In this document: piece after piece, positions 1 through 7,927 of the stretch
Numbering within the stretch: position 1 is the first letter of the stretch
How the letters are laid out: every line of letters begins with the position of its first letter
NCBI GenBank assembly: GCA_002787455.1
Contig: PCWU01000094.1
Coordinates: forward strand, 1-15,512
From: Gallionellaceae bacterium CG11_big_fil_rev_8_21_14_0_20_60_62
Lineage (GTDB): Bacteria > Pseudomonadota > Gammaproteobacteria > Burkholderiales > Gallionellaceae
DNA length: 15,512 bases
Direction: 5' to 3'
Made by a program: the position numbers and the translations under genes
The notes under the pieces: model-generated
What the model saw: the letters and a program-made list of their open reading frames with translations, nothing else
What the model was told of the DNA's origin: nothing
Database searches by the model: none

Positions 1-525
<525 letters not shown>

Positions 526-528
526 GCC

Positions 529-1395
529 ATGCCCGCCCTGCGCAAAGTCGTCATCTTTGGTGTCGGATTGATCGGCGGGTCGTTCGCGCTGGCCCTGCGT
601 AAGGCGGGAGCTGTCGGTGAGGTGGTCGGTTTCGGGCGCAGCGCGACGACGCTGGAATCTGCAAAACGGTTAGGCATTCTTGACCGCATCGGCAGCCACG
701 CGGCGGCGGAAGTGGGCGATGCGGATTTGGTTCTGCTTGCCACCCCGGTGGCACAGATGGCGGATGTTTTTGCGCGCATCGCGCCGCATCTGGGGGCGCA
801 GACGCTGATTACCGACGGCGGCAGTACCAAGGGCGATGTGGTGGCGGCGGCGCGCGCCAATCTCGGAGACAAACTCACTCGGTTCGTTCCGGCGCATCCG
901 ATCGCGGGGGCTGAACTGTCCGGGCCGCAAGCCGCCGTGGCAGAACTTTATGCGGGCAAGAAAGTCGTGCTCACGCCCTTGCCGGAGAATGCGCCCGAGG
1001 CGGTGGCGCGGGTGCGCCAGGCATGGGAATTGTGCGGTGCGCAAGTCAGCGAACTGACGCCGCAACAGCACGACGAGGTGTTCGCCGCCGTTAGCCATTT
1101 GCCGCACCTGCTCTCGTTTGCCCTGGTGCATGACATCGCACAACGCGACAACCGCGAGCAGTTGCTGTCCTTTGCCGCCAGCGGCTTCCGTGATTTCACC
1201 CGCATCGCAGCCAGTTCGCCGGAGATGTGGCGCGACATTTGCATGGCCAACCGCGAAGTGTTATTTGATGAGCTGGGCCTTTACATACAGGAGCTGGAAA
1301 GTTTGCATGCGGCGTTGGCGGATGCAGATGCCGAAAAACTTGAAGAAGTGTTCAGCGAAGCGCGCAAAGTGCGCAGTGCCTGGACGCAACAATAA
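529..1395 (+). CDS. tyrA: prephenate (or arogenate) dehydrogenase TyrA
   Basis: A 288-residue cytoplasmic enzyme that oxidatively decarboxylates prephenate to 4-hydroxyphenylpyruvate, or arogenate to tyrosine, in tyrosine synthesis. An N-terminal Rossmann fold is shown by GVGLIGGS (residues 11-18, GxGxxG). It is followed by TDGGSTKGD (about 95-103), HPIAGAE with the conserved His123, and SHLPH (189-193) in the helical dimerisation domain. Length fits a monofunctional TyrA without a fused chorismate mutase or ACT domain, so feedback control through such a domain is not expected. Preference for prephenate or arogenate, and for NAD or NADP, cannot be read reliably from the sequence. It lies 3 bases after the DAHP synthase gene and 17 bases before aroA-cmk, inside one aromatic amino acid operon. 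Confidence 0.95.
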   Translation: MPALRKVVIFGVGLIGGSFALALRKAGAVGEVVGFGRSATTLESAKRLGILDRIGSHAAAEVGDADLVLLATPVAQMADVFARIAPHLGAQTLITDGGSTKGDVVAAARANLGDKLTRFVPAHPIAGAELSGPQAAVAELYAGKKVVLTPLPENAPEAVARVRQAWELCGAQVSELTPQQHDEVFAAVSHLPHLLSFALVHDIAQRDNREQLLSFAASGFRDFTRIAASSPEMWRDICMANREVLFDELGLYIQELESLHAALADADAEKLEEVFSEARKVRSAWTQQ

Positions 1396-1412
1396 CCGAC
1401 ACTCCCCCGCGC

Positions 1413-3446
1413 ATGTCCGAGCACGAATTTCTTGAGCTTCCCCCTTTGATGTCCGCGCACGGCAGCGTGCGCCTGCCCGGCTCGAAGAGCATCTCCAACC
1501 GCGTGTTGCTGCTGGCGGCCCTGGCCGAGGGCGTGACGGTTGTGCGCGACCTGCTGCATTCGGATGACACTGAACGCATGCTGGATGCGCTGCGCGCACT
1601 GGGTGTGGAGGTGGGGTCGCTGGGTGATAACACTTACCGGGTCGTCGGCTGTGGTGGCAACTTTCCCAACAAGGATGCGAAGCTGTTCCTGGGCAATGCC
1701 GGCACCGCCTTCCGTCCGTTGACCGCGGCACTGGCTTTGTCCGGCGGCAGCTATGAATTGTCCGGTGTGCCGCGCATGCACGAGCGACCCATCGGTGATC
1801 TGGTGGATGCCTTGCGCCAGCTCGGTGCAGAGATCCGCTATCTCGGCAATGCAGGTTTTCCGCCGTTGCAAATCAAGCCCGCGAATCTGGCGGGCGATAC
1901 GGTGCAGGTGCGCGGCGATGTGTCGAGCCAGTTCCTCACCGGCCTGCTGATGGCGTTGCCGTTGCTTGGCCGCACGGTGCAGGTCGAGGTGGTGGGAGTG
2001 CTGATTTCCAAGCCCTACATCGAGATTACCCTGGCGATGATGGCGCGCTTCGGGGTGAAGGTGCAGCGTGGACACGGTGATGCGGAGCATTCTGGTGCGG
2101 GACATGCTGCCCAGCGCCCCCTCCCGCAATCGGGCCTCACGGCTAACGTGTCGGGGGGGCAAAGAAAAGAATGGCAGCGTTTCGTGGTGTTCGGCGGTCA
2201 GCGCTATGTGTCACCCGGTGAGCTCCATGTCGAAGGGGATGCCTCATCTGCCTCATATTTCCTGGCGGCGGGTGCAATCGGCGGCGGGCCGGTGCGTGTC
2301 GAAGGCGTGGGTAAATACAGTGTGCAGGGCGATGTGCGTTTCGCCGAGGCGCTGGCAAAGATGGGCGCGGTGGTGGCGATGGGCGATAACTGGATCGAGG
2401 CGAAGGCATCCGGCAAGCTCAAGGCCATCGACCTTGATTGCAACCCCATCCCGGATGCGGCGATGACCTTGGCGGTGGCGGCACTCTTCGCTGACGGCAG
2501 CACAACCTTACGCAACATTGCCAGTTGGCGGGTAAAGGAAACCGACCGGATCACGGCGATGGCGACGGAATTGCGCAAGCTCGGCGCGACAGTGGAGGAG
2601 GGGGAAGATTACCTGCGCATCACGCCGCCCGCGCAGCTCCGGCACGCGGCGATCGATACCTACGACGACCACCGCATGGCGATGTGTTTCTCGCTGGCTG
2701 CATTCGGCGGGGCGGGGGTGCGCATCAACGATCCATCATGTGTGGCAAAAACTTTTCCGGACTATTTTAAAATGTTTAAGCAAATCAGCACCCCCGTTTC
2801 GGTCATCGCCATCGATGGCCCTTCCGCCTCCGGCAAGGGCACGGTGGCACAACGTGTGGCCGAGGCCTTGGGCTGGCATTACCTCGACAGCGGCGCGCTG
2901 TATCGGCTGCTTGGGCTGGCGGCACAACGTCACGGCGTGGCGCCGGACGACGAGGCGGGGCTGGCGGCACTGGCGAATGGGGTGGATATTTGTTTCGAGC
3001 AGGGCGACACATGGCTGGACGGGGAGAAAGTCGGTGACGAATTGCGCACCGAGGAAGCCGGTTTTGCAGCCTCTAAAATCGCGGTTTTGCCCGGGGTGCG
3101 CGCGGCTTTGCTTGATAAACAACGGGCTTTCCGCCGTGCGCCGGGGCTGGTGGCGGACGGGCGGGATATGGCGTCAGTGGTGTTTCCGGACGCGGTGCTG
3201 AAGATATTCCTCACCGCCAGCGCCGAAGCGCGCGCCGAACGCCGATATAAGCAGTTGAAAGAGAAAGGGATGGGTGCTAATATCGCCGCCCTTTTGCAGG
3301 ATATACAGGCGCGCGACGAACGGGATATGCAACGCAGCGTGGCGCCCCTGCAACAGGCGCAAGGTGCAAGTCTGCTGGATACGACGCCGCTGAACATCGA
3401 GCAGGCCGTCGATGCGGTGCTGACACGATACCGTGCAGTGAATTGA
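1413..3446 (+). CDS. aroA-cmk: fused EPSP synthase / cytidylate kinase (AroA-Cmk)
   Basis: One 677-codon frame encodes two enzymes. Residues 1 to about 456 are EPSP synthase (phosphoshikimate + PEP to EPSP). Expected active-site residues are present: K25, S26 and R30 in LPGSKSISNR, GNAGTAFRP (94-102), R121, SSQ (171-173), S199, D348, K375/E376/R379 in WRVKETDR, R421 and K446. Residues about 459-677 are cytidylate kinase (CMP/dCMP phosphorylation), with P-loop GPSASGKGT (469-477), DSGALYR (492-498) and DGRD (582-585). The join has essentially no linker: AKTFPDYF, the usual AroA end, runs straight into the kinase. An in-frame ATG at 2772 could start a free Cmk. Such fusions are known in betaproteobacteria. 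Oddity: about 32 extra residues at 220-252 compared with E. coli AroA. The start at 1413 gives the usual N-terminus; no strong Shine-Dalgarno is visible. Confidence 0.95.
   Translation: MSEHEFLELPPLMSAHGSVRLPGSKSISNRVLLLAALAEGVTVVRDLLHSDDTERMLDALRALGVEVGSLGDNTYRVVGCGGNFPNKDAKLFLGNAGTAFRPLTAALALSGGSYELSGVPRMHERPIGDLVDALRQLGAEIRYLGNAGFPPLQIKPANLAGDTVQVRGDVSSQFLTGLLMALPLLGRTVQVEVVGVLISKPYIEITLAMMARFGVKVQRGHGDAEHSGAGHAAQRPLPQSGLTANVSGGQRKEWQRFVVFGGQRYVSPGELHVEGDASSASYFLAAGAIGGGPVRVEGVGKYSVQGDVRFAEALAKMGAVVAMGDNWIEAKASGKLKAIDLDCNPIPDAAMTLAVAALFADGSTTLRNIASWRVKETDRITAMATELRKLGATVEEGEDYLRITPPAQLRHAAIDTYDDHRMAMCFSLAAFGGAGVRINDPSCVAKTFPDYFKMFKQISTPVSVIAIDGPSASGKGTVAQRVAEALGWHYLDSGALYRLLGLAAQRHGVAPDDEAGLAALANGVDICFEQGDTWLDGEKVGDELRTEEAGFAASKIAVLPGVRAALLDKQRAFRRAPGLVADGRDMASVVFPDAVLKIFLTASAEARAERRYKQLKEKGMGANIAALLQDIQARDERDMQRSVAPLQQAQGASLLDTTPLNIEQAVDAVLTRYRAVN
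2070..2168 (+). other. in-frame palindromic insertion within the AroA domain
   Basis: Between FGVKVQR and WQRFVVFGG the protein has about 41 residues where E. coli AroA has about 9. The added DNA is rich in self-complementary pieces. GCCCCCTC at 2116-2123 pairs with 2153-2160 (one G-T pair). Inside it, CCCG/CGGG (2123-2126 with 2131-2134) and CACG/CGTG (2138-2141 with 2147-2150) form two small hairpins, so a three-way junction can be drawn. The encoded peptide (Gly, His, Gln, Pro, Ser rich) looks like low-complexity loop. The heptamer GCAGCGT occurs on both sides (2063-2069 and 2174-2180), but it may only reflect two ancestral Gln-Arg codon pairs. The reading frame is kept, and all AroA catalytic residues lie outside the insertion. 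Interpretation as an inserted mobile repeat is an inference. Confidence 0.6.
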
Positions 3447-3640
3447 AATTCGCGTAGCGATACCTTTGCTTCCTCGCCCGCTGGCGGGAGAGGATTGAGG
3501 AGAGGGTAACGGGCAACGAATTTGATAGTAAGAGCGGGTAAGTTCCATGCCCGTTGTGTTAGGCCCCGTCTGACTCTCCGTCATCCGGGTTGATAAACGA
3601 ACCCCCGTGTTTTGCGGGATAATCTGAAAGTAGATCGAAA
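3447..3640. promoter_or_regulatory. intergenic region before rpsA with leader hairpins and weak promoter candidates
   Basis: These 194 bases have no gene. Besides the palindrome at 3472-3493, two small hairpins lie near the rpsA start: GGGTT/AACCC (3587-3591 with 3600-3604) and CCCG/CGGG (3604-3607 with 3615-3618), which share base 3604 and cannot both form fully. Promoter candidates are weak: CTGACT (3570-3575) with GATAAA (3592-3597) at 16 bases, and an isolated -10-like GATAAT at 3618-3623 with no well-placed -35. No good Shine-Dalgarno precedes the ATG at 3641. E. coli rpsA also has a structured, poorly matching leader through which S1 represses its own translation; a similar mechanism here is an inference. 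Confidence 0.3.
3472..3493. repeat. GC-rich imperfect palindrome between cmk and rpsA
   Basis: CCTCGCCCG and CGGGAGAGG form a 9-base-pair stem with one G-A mismatch around a CTGG loop. The following bases (about 3494-3508) are purine-rich (GAGGAGAGGG). The pattern resembles the intergenic CCCTCTCCCGC-type palindromes scattered through many proteobacterial genomes. No T-run follows, so it is not a convincing intrinsic terminator. Only one copy is seen in this window, so its status as a dispersed repeat is inferred from resemblance. Confidence 0.5.
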
Positions 3641-5347
3641 ATGACCGCTGTCGCCGAAATGGAAAGTTTTGCCTCCCTGTTTGAAGAAAGCCTGAACCGC
3701 AAGGAAATGCGCGCAGGTGAACTGATCACCGCCCAAGTCGTTCGCGTCGAGCAGAACGTGGTCGTGGTCAATGCCGGACTGAAGTCCGAAAGTTATATCC
3801 CCGTCGAAGAATTCAAGGACGCAGCGGGCAATATCGAAGTCAAGGCTGGCGACTTCACTACTGTTGCGATCGAGTCGCTTGAGAACGGTTACGGCGAGAC
3901 GCGCTTGTCGCGTGAGAAGGCCAAGCGCCTTGCAGCCTGGATCGATCTGGAACAAGCGATGGAAGAAGGCCGCATCGTCGAAGGTTACGTCAGCGGCAAG
4001 GTCAAGGGCGGTCTGACAGCGATGGTCAACGGCATCCGTGCCTTCCTGCCTGGTTCGCTGGTGGACATTCGCCCGGTCAAGGACACCACGCCGTTCGAAA
4101 ACAAGACCATGGAACTCAAGGTCATCAAGCTGGATCGCAAGCGCAACAACGTGGTGGTGTCGCGCCGCGCCGTGCTGGAAGAAACCATGGGTGCGGATCG
4201 TGAATCCCTGCTGGAAAACCTGAAGGAAGGTGCGATTGTCAAGGGTATCGTCAAGAACATCACCGACTACGGCGCGTTCGTTGATTTGGGCGGTATCGAT
4301 GGCTTGCTGCACATCACCGATCTGGCATGGCGCCGCGTCAAGCATCCGTCCGAGGTGCTGACCGTGGGCGACGAGATTGAGGCCAAGATCCTCAAGTTCG
4401 ACCAGGAAAAGAACCGCGTTTCCCTCGGCATCAAGCAGATGGGCGACGATCCGTGGAATGGTCTGGCCCGCCGCTACCCGCAAGGCACACGCCTGTTCGG
4501 CAAGGTGACCAACCTGACCGACTACGGTTCGTTCGTCGAGATCGAGCAGGGCATCGAAGGTCTGGTGCACGTGTCCGAGATGGATTGGACCAACAAGAAC
4601 GTGCATCCGTCCAAGGTTGTGGCGCTCGGCGACGAAGTCGAAGTGATGATCCTCGAAATCGACGAACAGCGTCGCCGCATCTCTCTGGGCATGAAGCAGT
4701 GCAAGTCCAATCCGTGGGATGACTTCGCCGCCAACCACCAGAAGGGTGACAAGGTCAAGGGCGCGATCAAGTCGATCACCGATTTCGGCGTGTTCATCGG
4801 TCTGGACGGCGGTATCGACGGCCTGGTGCATCTATCCGACCTGTCGTGGAGCGTCCCCGGCGAAGAAGCCGTGCGCAACTACAAGAAGGGCGATGATCTG
4901 GAAGCGGTCGTGCTGGCCATAGATGTGGAGCGCGAGCGCATCTCGCTCGGCATCAAGCAACTGGAAGGGGATCCGTTCGGCGGTTTCGTGACCGGCCATG
5001 ACAAGGGCGCAATCGTTAACGGGGTGGTCAAGTCTCTGGATGCCAAGGGTGCAGTGGTGATGCTGGACGGCGATGTCGAAGCCTATCTGAAAGCCTCCGA
5101 AGTCTCGGTGGATCGCGTGGAAGACATCCGCAACCACCTGAAGGAAGGCGATACGGTCAAGGCGGTGATCATCAACGTGGATCGCAAGAACCGTGGTATC
5201 AATCTTTCCATCAAGGCGCTGGACAAGGCCGATACGGCGGCGGCGATGCAGAAGTTCGCGGCGGATAACACCAGCGCTTCCGGTACTACCAATCTGGGCG
5301 CGCTGCTCAAGGCCAAGATGGATTCCAGCAAGGCTGACGCGCAGTAA
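3641..5347 (+). CDS. rpsA: 30S ribosomal protein S1
   Basis: A 568-residue ribosomal protein that binds mRNA on the small subunit and helps initiation on structured or weakly matched messages. Six S1 (OB-fold) repeats can be placed at roughly residues 24-92, 110-177, 196-266, 282-353, 368-440 and 455-525. Typical phrases are ITDYGAFVDLGGIDGLLHITD, LTDYGSFVEI and ITDFGVFIGLDGG, and repeats 3-5 each end with a SLGxKQ signature. Length matches the full-size proteobacterial S1. The ATG at 3641 is preferred; an in-frame ATG at 3659 would remove six residues. It sits downstream of cmk and 15 bases before ihfB, the common cmk-rpsA-ihfB order. Control by S1 binding to the leader is plausible, as known in E. 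coli, but is not shown here. Confidence 0.97.
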   Translation: MTAVAEMESFASLFEESLNRKEMRAGELITAQVVRVEQNVVVVNAGLKSESYIPVEEFKDAAGNIEVKAGDFTTVAIESLENGYGETRLSREKAKRLAAWIDLEQAMEEGRIVEGYVSGKVKGGLTAMVNGIRAFLPGSLVDIRPVKDTTPFENKTMELKVIKLDRKRNNVVVSRRAVLEETMGADRESLLENLKEGAIVKGIVKNITDYGAFVDLGGIDGLLHITDLAWRRVKHPSEVLTVGDEIEAKILKFDQEKNRVSLGIKQMGDDPWNGLARRYPQGTRLFGKVTNLTDYGSFVEIEQGIEGLVHVSEMDWTNKNVHPSKVVALGDEVEVMILEIDEQRRRISLGMKQCKSNPWDDFAANHQKGDKVKGAIKSITDFGVFIGLDGGIDGLVHLSDLSWSVPGEEAVRNYKKGDDLEAVVLAIDVERERISLGIKQLEGDPFGGFVTGHDKGAIVNGVVKSLDAKGAVVMLDGDVEAYLKASEVSVDRVEDIRNHLKEGDTVKAVIINVDRKNRGINLSIKALDKADTAAAMQKFAADNTSASGTTNLGALLKAKMDSSKADAQ

Positions 5348-5362
5348 CAAGGAGTGACCGGC

Positions 5363-5650
5363 ATGACACGTTCCGACCTAATCGCCAAGCTGGCAGCCCG
5401 TCATCCGCAGTTGTTGGGCAAGGATGCCGAGCTGTCGGTCAAGGTTATTCTGGATAGCATGGCGGCGACGCTGGCACAGGGCGGGCGTATCGAGATTCGG
5501 GGCTTTGGCAGTTTTGCCCTGAACTACCGCCCGCCCCGCCTCGGGCGCAATCCCAAGTCGGGCGACAAGGTGCAGGTGCCGCCCAAGTATGTGCCGCACT
5601 TCAAGGCCGGCAAGGAGTTGCGGGAACGTGTGGATTACCCGCGGGTTTGA
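5363..5650 (+). CDS. ihfB: integration host factor beta subunit
   Basis: A 95-residue nucleoid protein that pairs with IHF alpha to bend DNA sharply at specific sites, affecting transcription, replication and recombination. The HU/IHF fold is clear: RIEIRGFGSF (42-51), the DNA-intercalating arm PRLGRNPKSG with Pro64, and KYVPHFKAGKELR near the end. The ATG at 5363 is chosen over a GTG at 5354 because it gives the canonical MTRSDLI start and follows AAGGAG (5349-5354) at 8 bases, whereas the GTG overlaps that Shine-Dalgarno. It is cotranscribed with rpsA (15-base gap) and ends before an intrinsic terminator. Confidence 0.96.
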   Translation: MTRSDLIAKLAARHPQLLGKDAELSVKVILDSMAATLAQGGRIEIRGFGSFALNYRPPRLGRNPKSGDKVQVPPKYVPHFKAGKELRERVDYPRV

Positions 5651-5672
5651 GCCGGATTGGCAATCCAAGATT

Positions 5673-5705
5673 GGCGGCGCATCGCGAGGTGCGCCGCCAT
5701 TTTTT
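5673..5705 (+). terminator. Rho-independent terminator after ihfB
   Basis: A perfect 9-base-pair stem, GGCGGCGCA (5673-5681) with TGCGCCGCC (5690-5698), has an 8-base loop and is followed by A and six T residues (5700-5705). It lies 22 bases after the ihfB stop and ends the rpsA-ihfB transcript, which implies a separate promoter for lapA in the remaining 48 bases. A possible -10-like TATTTAA lies near 5734-5740, but no convincing -35 is seen. Confidence 0.9.
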
Positions 5706-5753
5706 CGGGGTTCGTGCTATCTTTCCCCGTAGGTATTTAAGAAAGGAATGGTG

Positions 5754-6047
5754 ATGGGTCTGGTAGCCTGGTTGTTGCGAATTGTGGTGTTTTTGCTGCT
5801 GCTCAGTTTCGCCCTTAAAAATAATGATCCGGTCACGCTGCGTTATTATTTTGGCTATGCGTGGACGACGACGCAGGTTGTGGCGCTGCTGGTTTTCTTT
5901 GCGCTTGGTATGCTGTTTGGTGTTCTGGCGATGGTGCAACCCTGGTTTCGCGCGCGCCGCGAGCTGGCGCACAGTGAGGGCGCTTTGCGCGCGGCACGGC
6001 AGGCGGCAGCGGAAGAAACCCGGCCGGAACCGGTTCCTGAAAAATAA
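5754..6047 (+). CDS. lapA: lipopolysaccharide assembly protein A (DUF1049)
   Basis: A 97-residue inner-membrane protein of the LapA family, which works with LapB in coordinating LPS synthesis and transport. Two hydrophobic segments are visible, at about residues 4-21 and 42-62, separated by the family-typical FALKNNDPVTLRYYFGY. A charged cytoplasmic tail follows (RARRELAHSEGALRAARQ), probably a short coiled coil. The ATG at 5754 is preferred over an in-frame ATG at 5748, because the latter directly abuts the Shine-Dalgarno AAAGGA (5742-5747) while 5754 is 6 bases away and gives the usual N-terminus. lapB follows after 6 bases, the conserved lapA-lapB pair. Confidence 0.92.
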   Translation: MGLVAWLLRIVVFLLLLSFALKNNDPVTLRYYFGYAWTTTQVVALLVFFALGMLFGVLAMVQPWFRARRELAHSEGALRAARQAAAEETRPEPVPEK

Positions 6048-6053
6048 AAGAAG

Positions 6054-7229
6054 ATGGATTTTGAACCCTGGATGCTGCTGGCCTTCCCGCTCTTTTTCGG
6101 CATGGGCTGGCTGGCGGCGCGCATCGACATCAAGGAATTGCTGACTGAATCGAGCGCTTTGCCGCGCTCTTATTTTGATGGCCTGAACTTTCTCCTCAAC
6201 GAACAGCAGGACCAGGCGATCGAGGCGTTCATCGAGGTGGTCAAAGTCGATCCGCAAACGATAGAGCTGCACTTTGCGCTGGGCAGCCTGTTCCGGCGCC
6301 GGGGCGAAGTGGATCGCGCCATCCGCATGCACCTCAATCTGGTTGAACGCCCCGATCTGGAGGAAGAAAGAAAACAACAGGCCTTGTTCGAGCTGGCACA
6401 GGATTATCTGAAGGGAGGCATTCTCGACCGCGCGGAAGACGCATTGCAGCGTCTGCGCGGTACTGAATATGAAAAGCCGGCCGCAGAATTTCTGCTCGAT
6501 CTTTACCAGAAGGAAAAGGAATGGCTGAAAGCGATCGACGTCGGCCGCCGTCTTGAAGCGTTGACCGGGGAATCGCGGGGGCACCTGGCAGCCTTTTTCT
6601 ATTGCGAGTTGGCAGCCCCTGAATTGGCGAAAAATCGGGACGAGGCGGCGTTTGCACACCTGGAGCAGGCGCTCACTGCCGATCCGAAAAATGTGCGCGC
6701 CAGCATCATGCTGGGGGATGCCGCGCTGGCTGCGGGCCGGGTGGCGGATGCTGTCGGGTACTGGAAAAACATTGAAAAGCAAAACCCGGAATATCTGCCG
6801 CTGGTGGCTGAGCGTTTGTTGGCGGCGCACCGGCAAATGGGCGACGGGGAGTCGGGGGAAACGCTGTTGCGCGGCTGGCTGCAACAGTATCCGTCGCTCG
6901 ACCTGATGAATGTCTTGTTCGGCGCGGTGGTGGCGCGGGCCGGTGCCCTGGCCGCCTATCAGCTGGTGCGCGACGAACTGCGGCGCAACCCCAGCCTGCT
7001 CGGATTGGAAAAACTGCTGGAGGCGCAACTGCTGTCCTACCACGGCGAACGCCGCGGCGACCTCGAGCTGGTCAAGAGTCTGATCCATGACCGCACACGC
7101 AGTCTCGGCATGTACCGCTGCAGCCATTGCGGCTTCAAGGCGCGCCAGTTTTACTGGCATTGCCCGGCTTGCCACAGCTGGGACACCTACCGCCCGCGCC
7201 GCACCGAAGAAACCGGAGTTACCCCATGA
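6054..7229 (+). CDS. lapB: lipopolysaccharide assembly protein B (YciM), TPR and rubredoxin-like zinc domain
   Basis: A 391-residue inner-membrane-anchored protein. In E. coli LapB/YciM promotes FtsH-dependent breakdown of LpxC and so sets the LPS level. An N-terminal hydrophobic anchor (about 6-22) carries the family phrase GWLAARID. It is followed by tandem TPR helices over roughly 38-340 and a C-terminal rubredoxin-like metal site with two CxxC pairs, C356/C359 and C370/C373. Length agrees with the E. coli protein. The start at 6054 follows AAAGAAG. The final codons overlap the pyrF start as ATGA (7226-7229), so translation is probably coupled. The nearby heptose genes hldA and hldD fit an LPS role. 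Confidence 0.95.
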   Translation: MDFEPWMLLAFPLFFGMGWLAARIDIKELLTESSALPRSYFDGLNFLLNEQQDQAIEAFIEVVKVDPQTIELHFALGSLFRRRGEVDRAIRMHLNLVERPDLEEERKQQALFELAQDYLKGGILDRAEDALQRLRGTEYEKPAAEFLLDLYQKEKEWLKAIDVGRRLEALTGESRGHLAAFFYCELAAPELAKNRDEAAFAHLEQALTADPKNVRASIMLGDAALAAGRVADAVGYWKNIEKQNPEYLPLVAERLLAAHRQMGDGESGETLLRGWLQQYPSLDLMNVLFGAVVARAGALAAYQLVRDELRRNPSLLGLEKLLEAQLLSYHGERRGDLELVKSLIHDRTRSLGMYRCSHCGFKARQFYWHCPACHSWDTYRPRRTEETGVTP

Positions 7230-7927
7230 ACAATCCTAGAATCATTGTTGCGCTTGATTATCCGCAGGCCGCGCCCGCGCTGGCACTGGCGCATCGTCTG
7301 CAACCCGCGCTATGCCGTCTCAAGGTGGGCAAGGAGTTGTTCACCGCCGCCGGCCCGCAACTGGTCGGGCAATTGCAGCGGATGGGTTTCGAGGTATTCC
7401 TCGACCTGAAATTTCACGACATCCCGAACACCGCCGCGCAGGCTTGCAAAGCCGCCGCGTCGCTCGGGGTGTGGATGGTCAATGTGCACGCGCTGGGTGG
7501 CCGGCGCATGCTGGAGGCGGCGCGGGAGGCATTGGCGAATATTGAACGGCGTCCCAAACTGATCGCGGTGACGGTGCTCACCAGCATGGCGCAGGAAGAC
7601 TTGCACGGCATCGGCATCAGCGCGACGCCGGCCGAGCTGGTGCTGCGATTGGCGCGCTTGACGCGCGACAGCGGACTGGACGGGGTGGTCTGCTCGGCGC
7701 AGGAGGCTGTCGGCTTGCGCGCCGAATGCGGCGCCGGTTTCTGTCTGGTCACACCGGGCATTCGTTCCGCCGACGCGGCCGCCGATGACCAATCGCGCAT
7801 CATGACACCGCGCGCCGCGCTGGACGCGGGTGCAAGCTATCTGGTCATCGGCCGGCCGATCACCCGGGCCGCCGATCCGCTGGCTGTACTCGAACAGATT
7901 ACAAATGATACGGGAGTCGGGGCATGA
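7226..7927 (+). CDS. pyrF: orotidine 5'-phosphate decarboxylase
   Basis: A 233-residue cytoplasmic enzyme that decarboxylates OMP to UMP, the last step of de novo pyrimidine synthesis. The TIM-barrel signatures are VALDYP (Asp11), KVGKELF (33-39), the catalytic DLKFHD with Asp60, Lys62 and Asp65, TPGIR, and IGRPITRAADP at the phosphate site. The ATG at 7226 is chosen because it gives the conserved NNPRIIVALD start. An upstream extension to 7127 in the same frame would run through the lapB zinc-domain coding sequence and is rejected. It overlaps the lapB stop and the hldA start, each by ATGA, placing it inside one translationally coupled operon. Confidence 0.96.
   Translation: MNNPRIIVALDYPQAAPALALAHRLQPALCRLKVGKELFTAAGPQLVGQLQRMGFEVFLDLKFHDIPNTAAQACKAAASLGVWMVNVHALGGRRMLEAAREALANIERRPKLIAVTVLTSMAQEDLHGIGISATPAELVLRLARLTRDSGLDGVVCSAQEAVGLRAECGAGFCLVTPGIRSADAAADDQSRIMTPRAALDAGASYLVIGRPITRAADPLAVLEQITNDTGVGA

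Noticed and set aside
2063..2180. GCAGCGT direct repeats as target-site duplication of a transposon in aroA
   Set aside because: Removing one repeat with the intervening bases would leave AroA about five residues short of the E. coli spacing. The two copies more simply encode Gln-Arg pairs already expected at both positions. No transposase or terminal repeats are seen.
3581..4831. 416-codon open frame on the - strand antisense to rpsA
   Set aside because: The + strand clearly encodes ribosomal protein S1 here. The antisense product has no recognisable motif and mirrors the codon bias of the real gene in GC-rich DNA.
5601..7175. 524-codon open frame on the - strand across ihfB, lapA and lapB
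   Set aside because: It spans three real + strand genes and a terminator, and its product is a Gln/Arg/His-rich shadow without family features.
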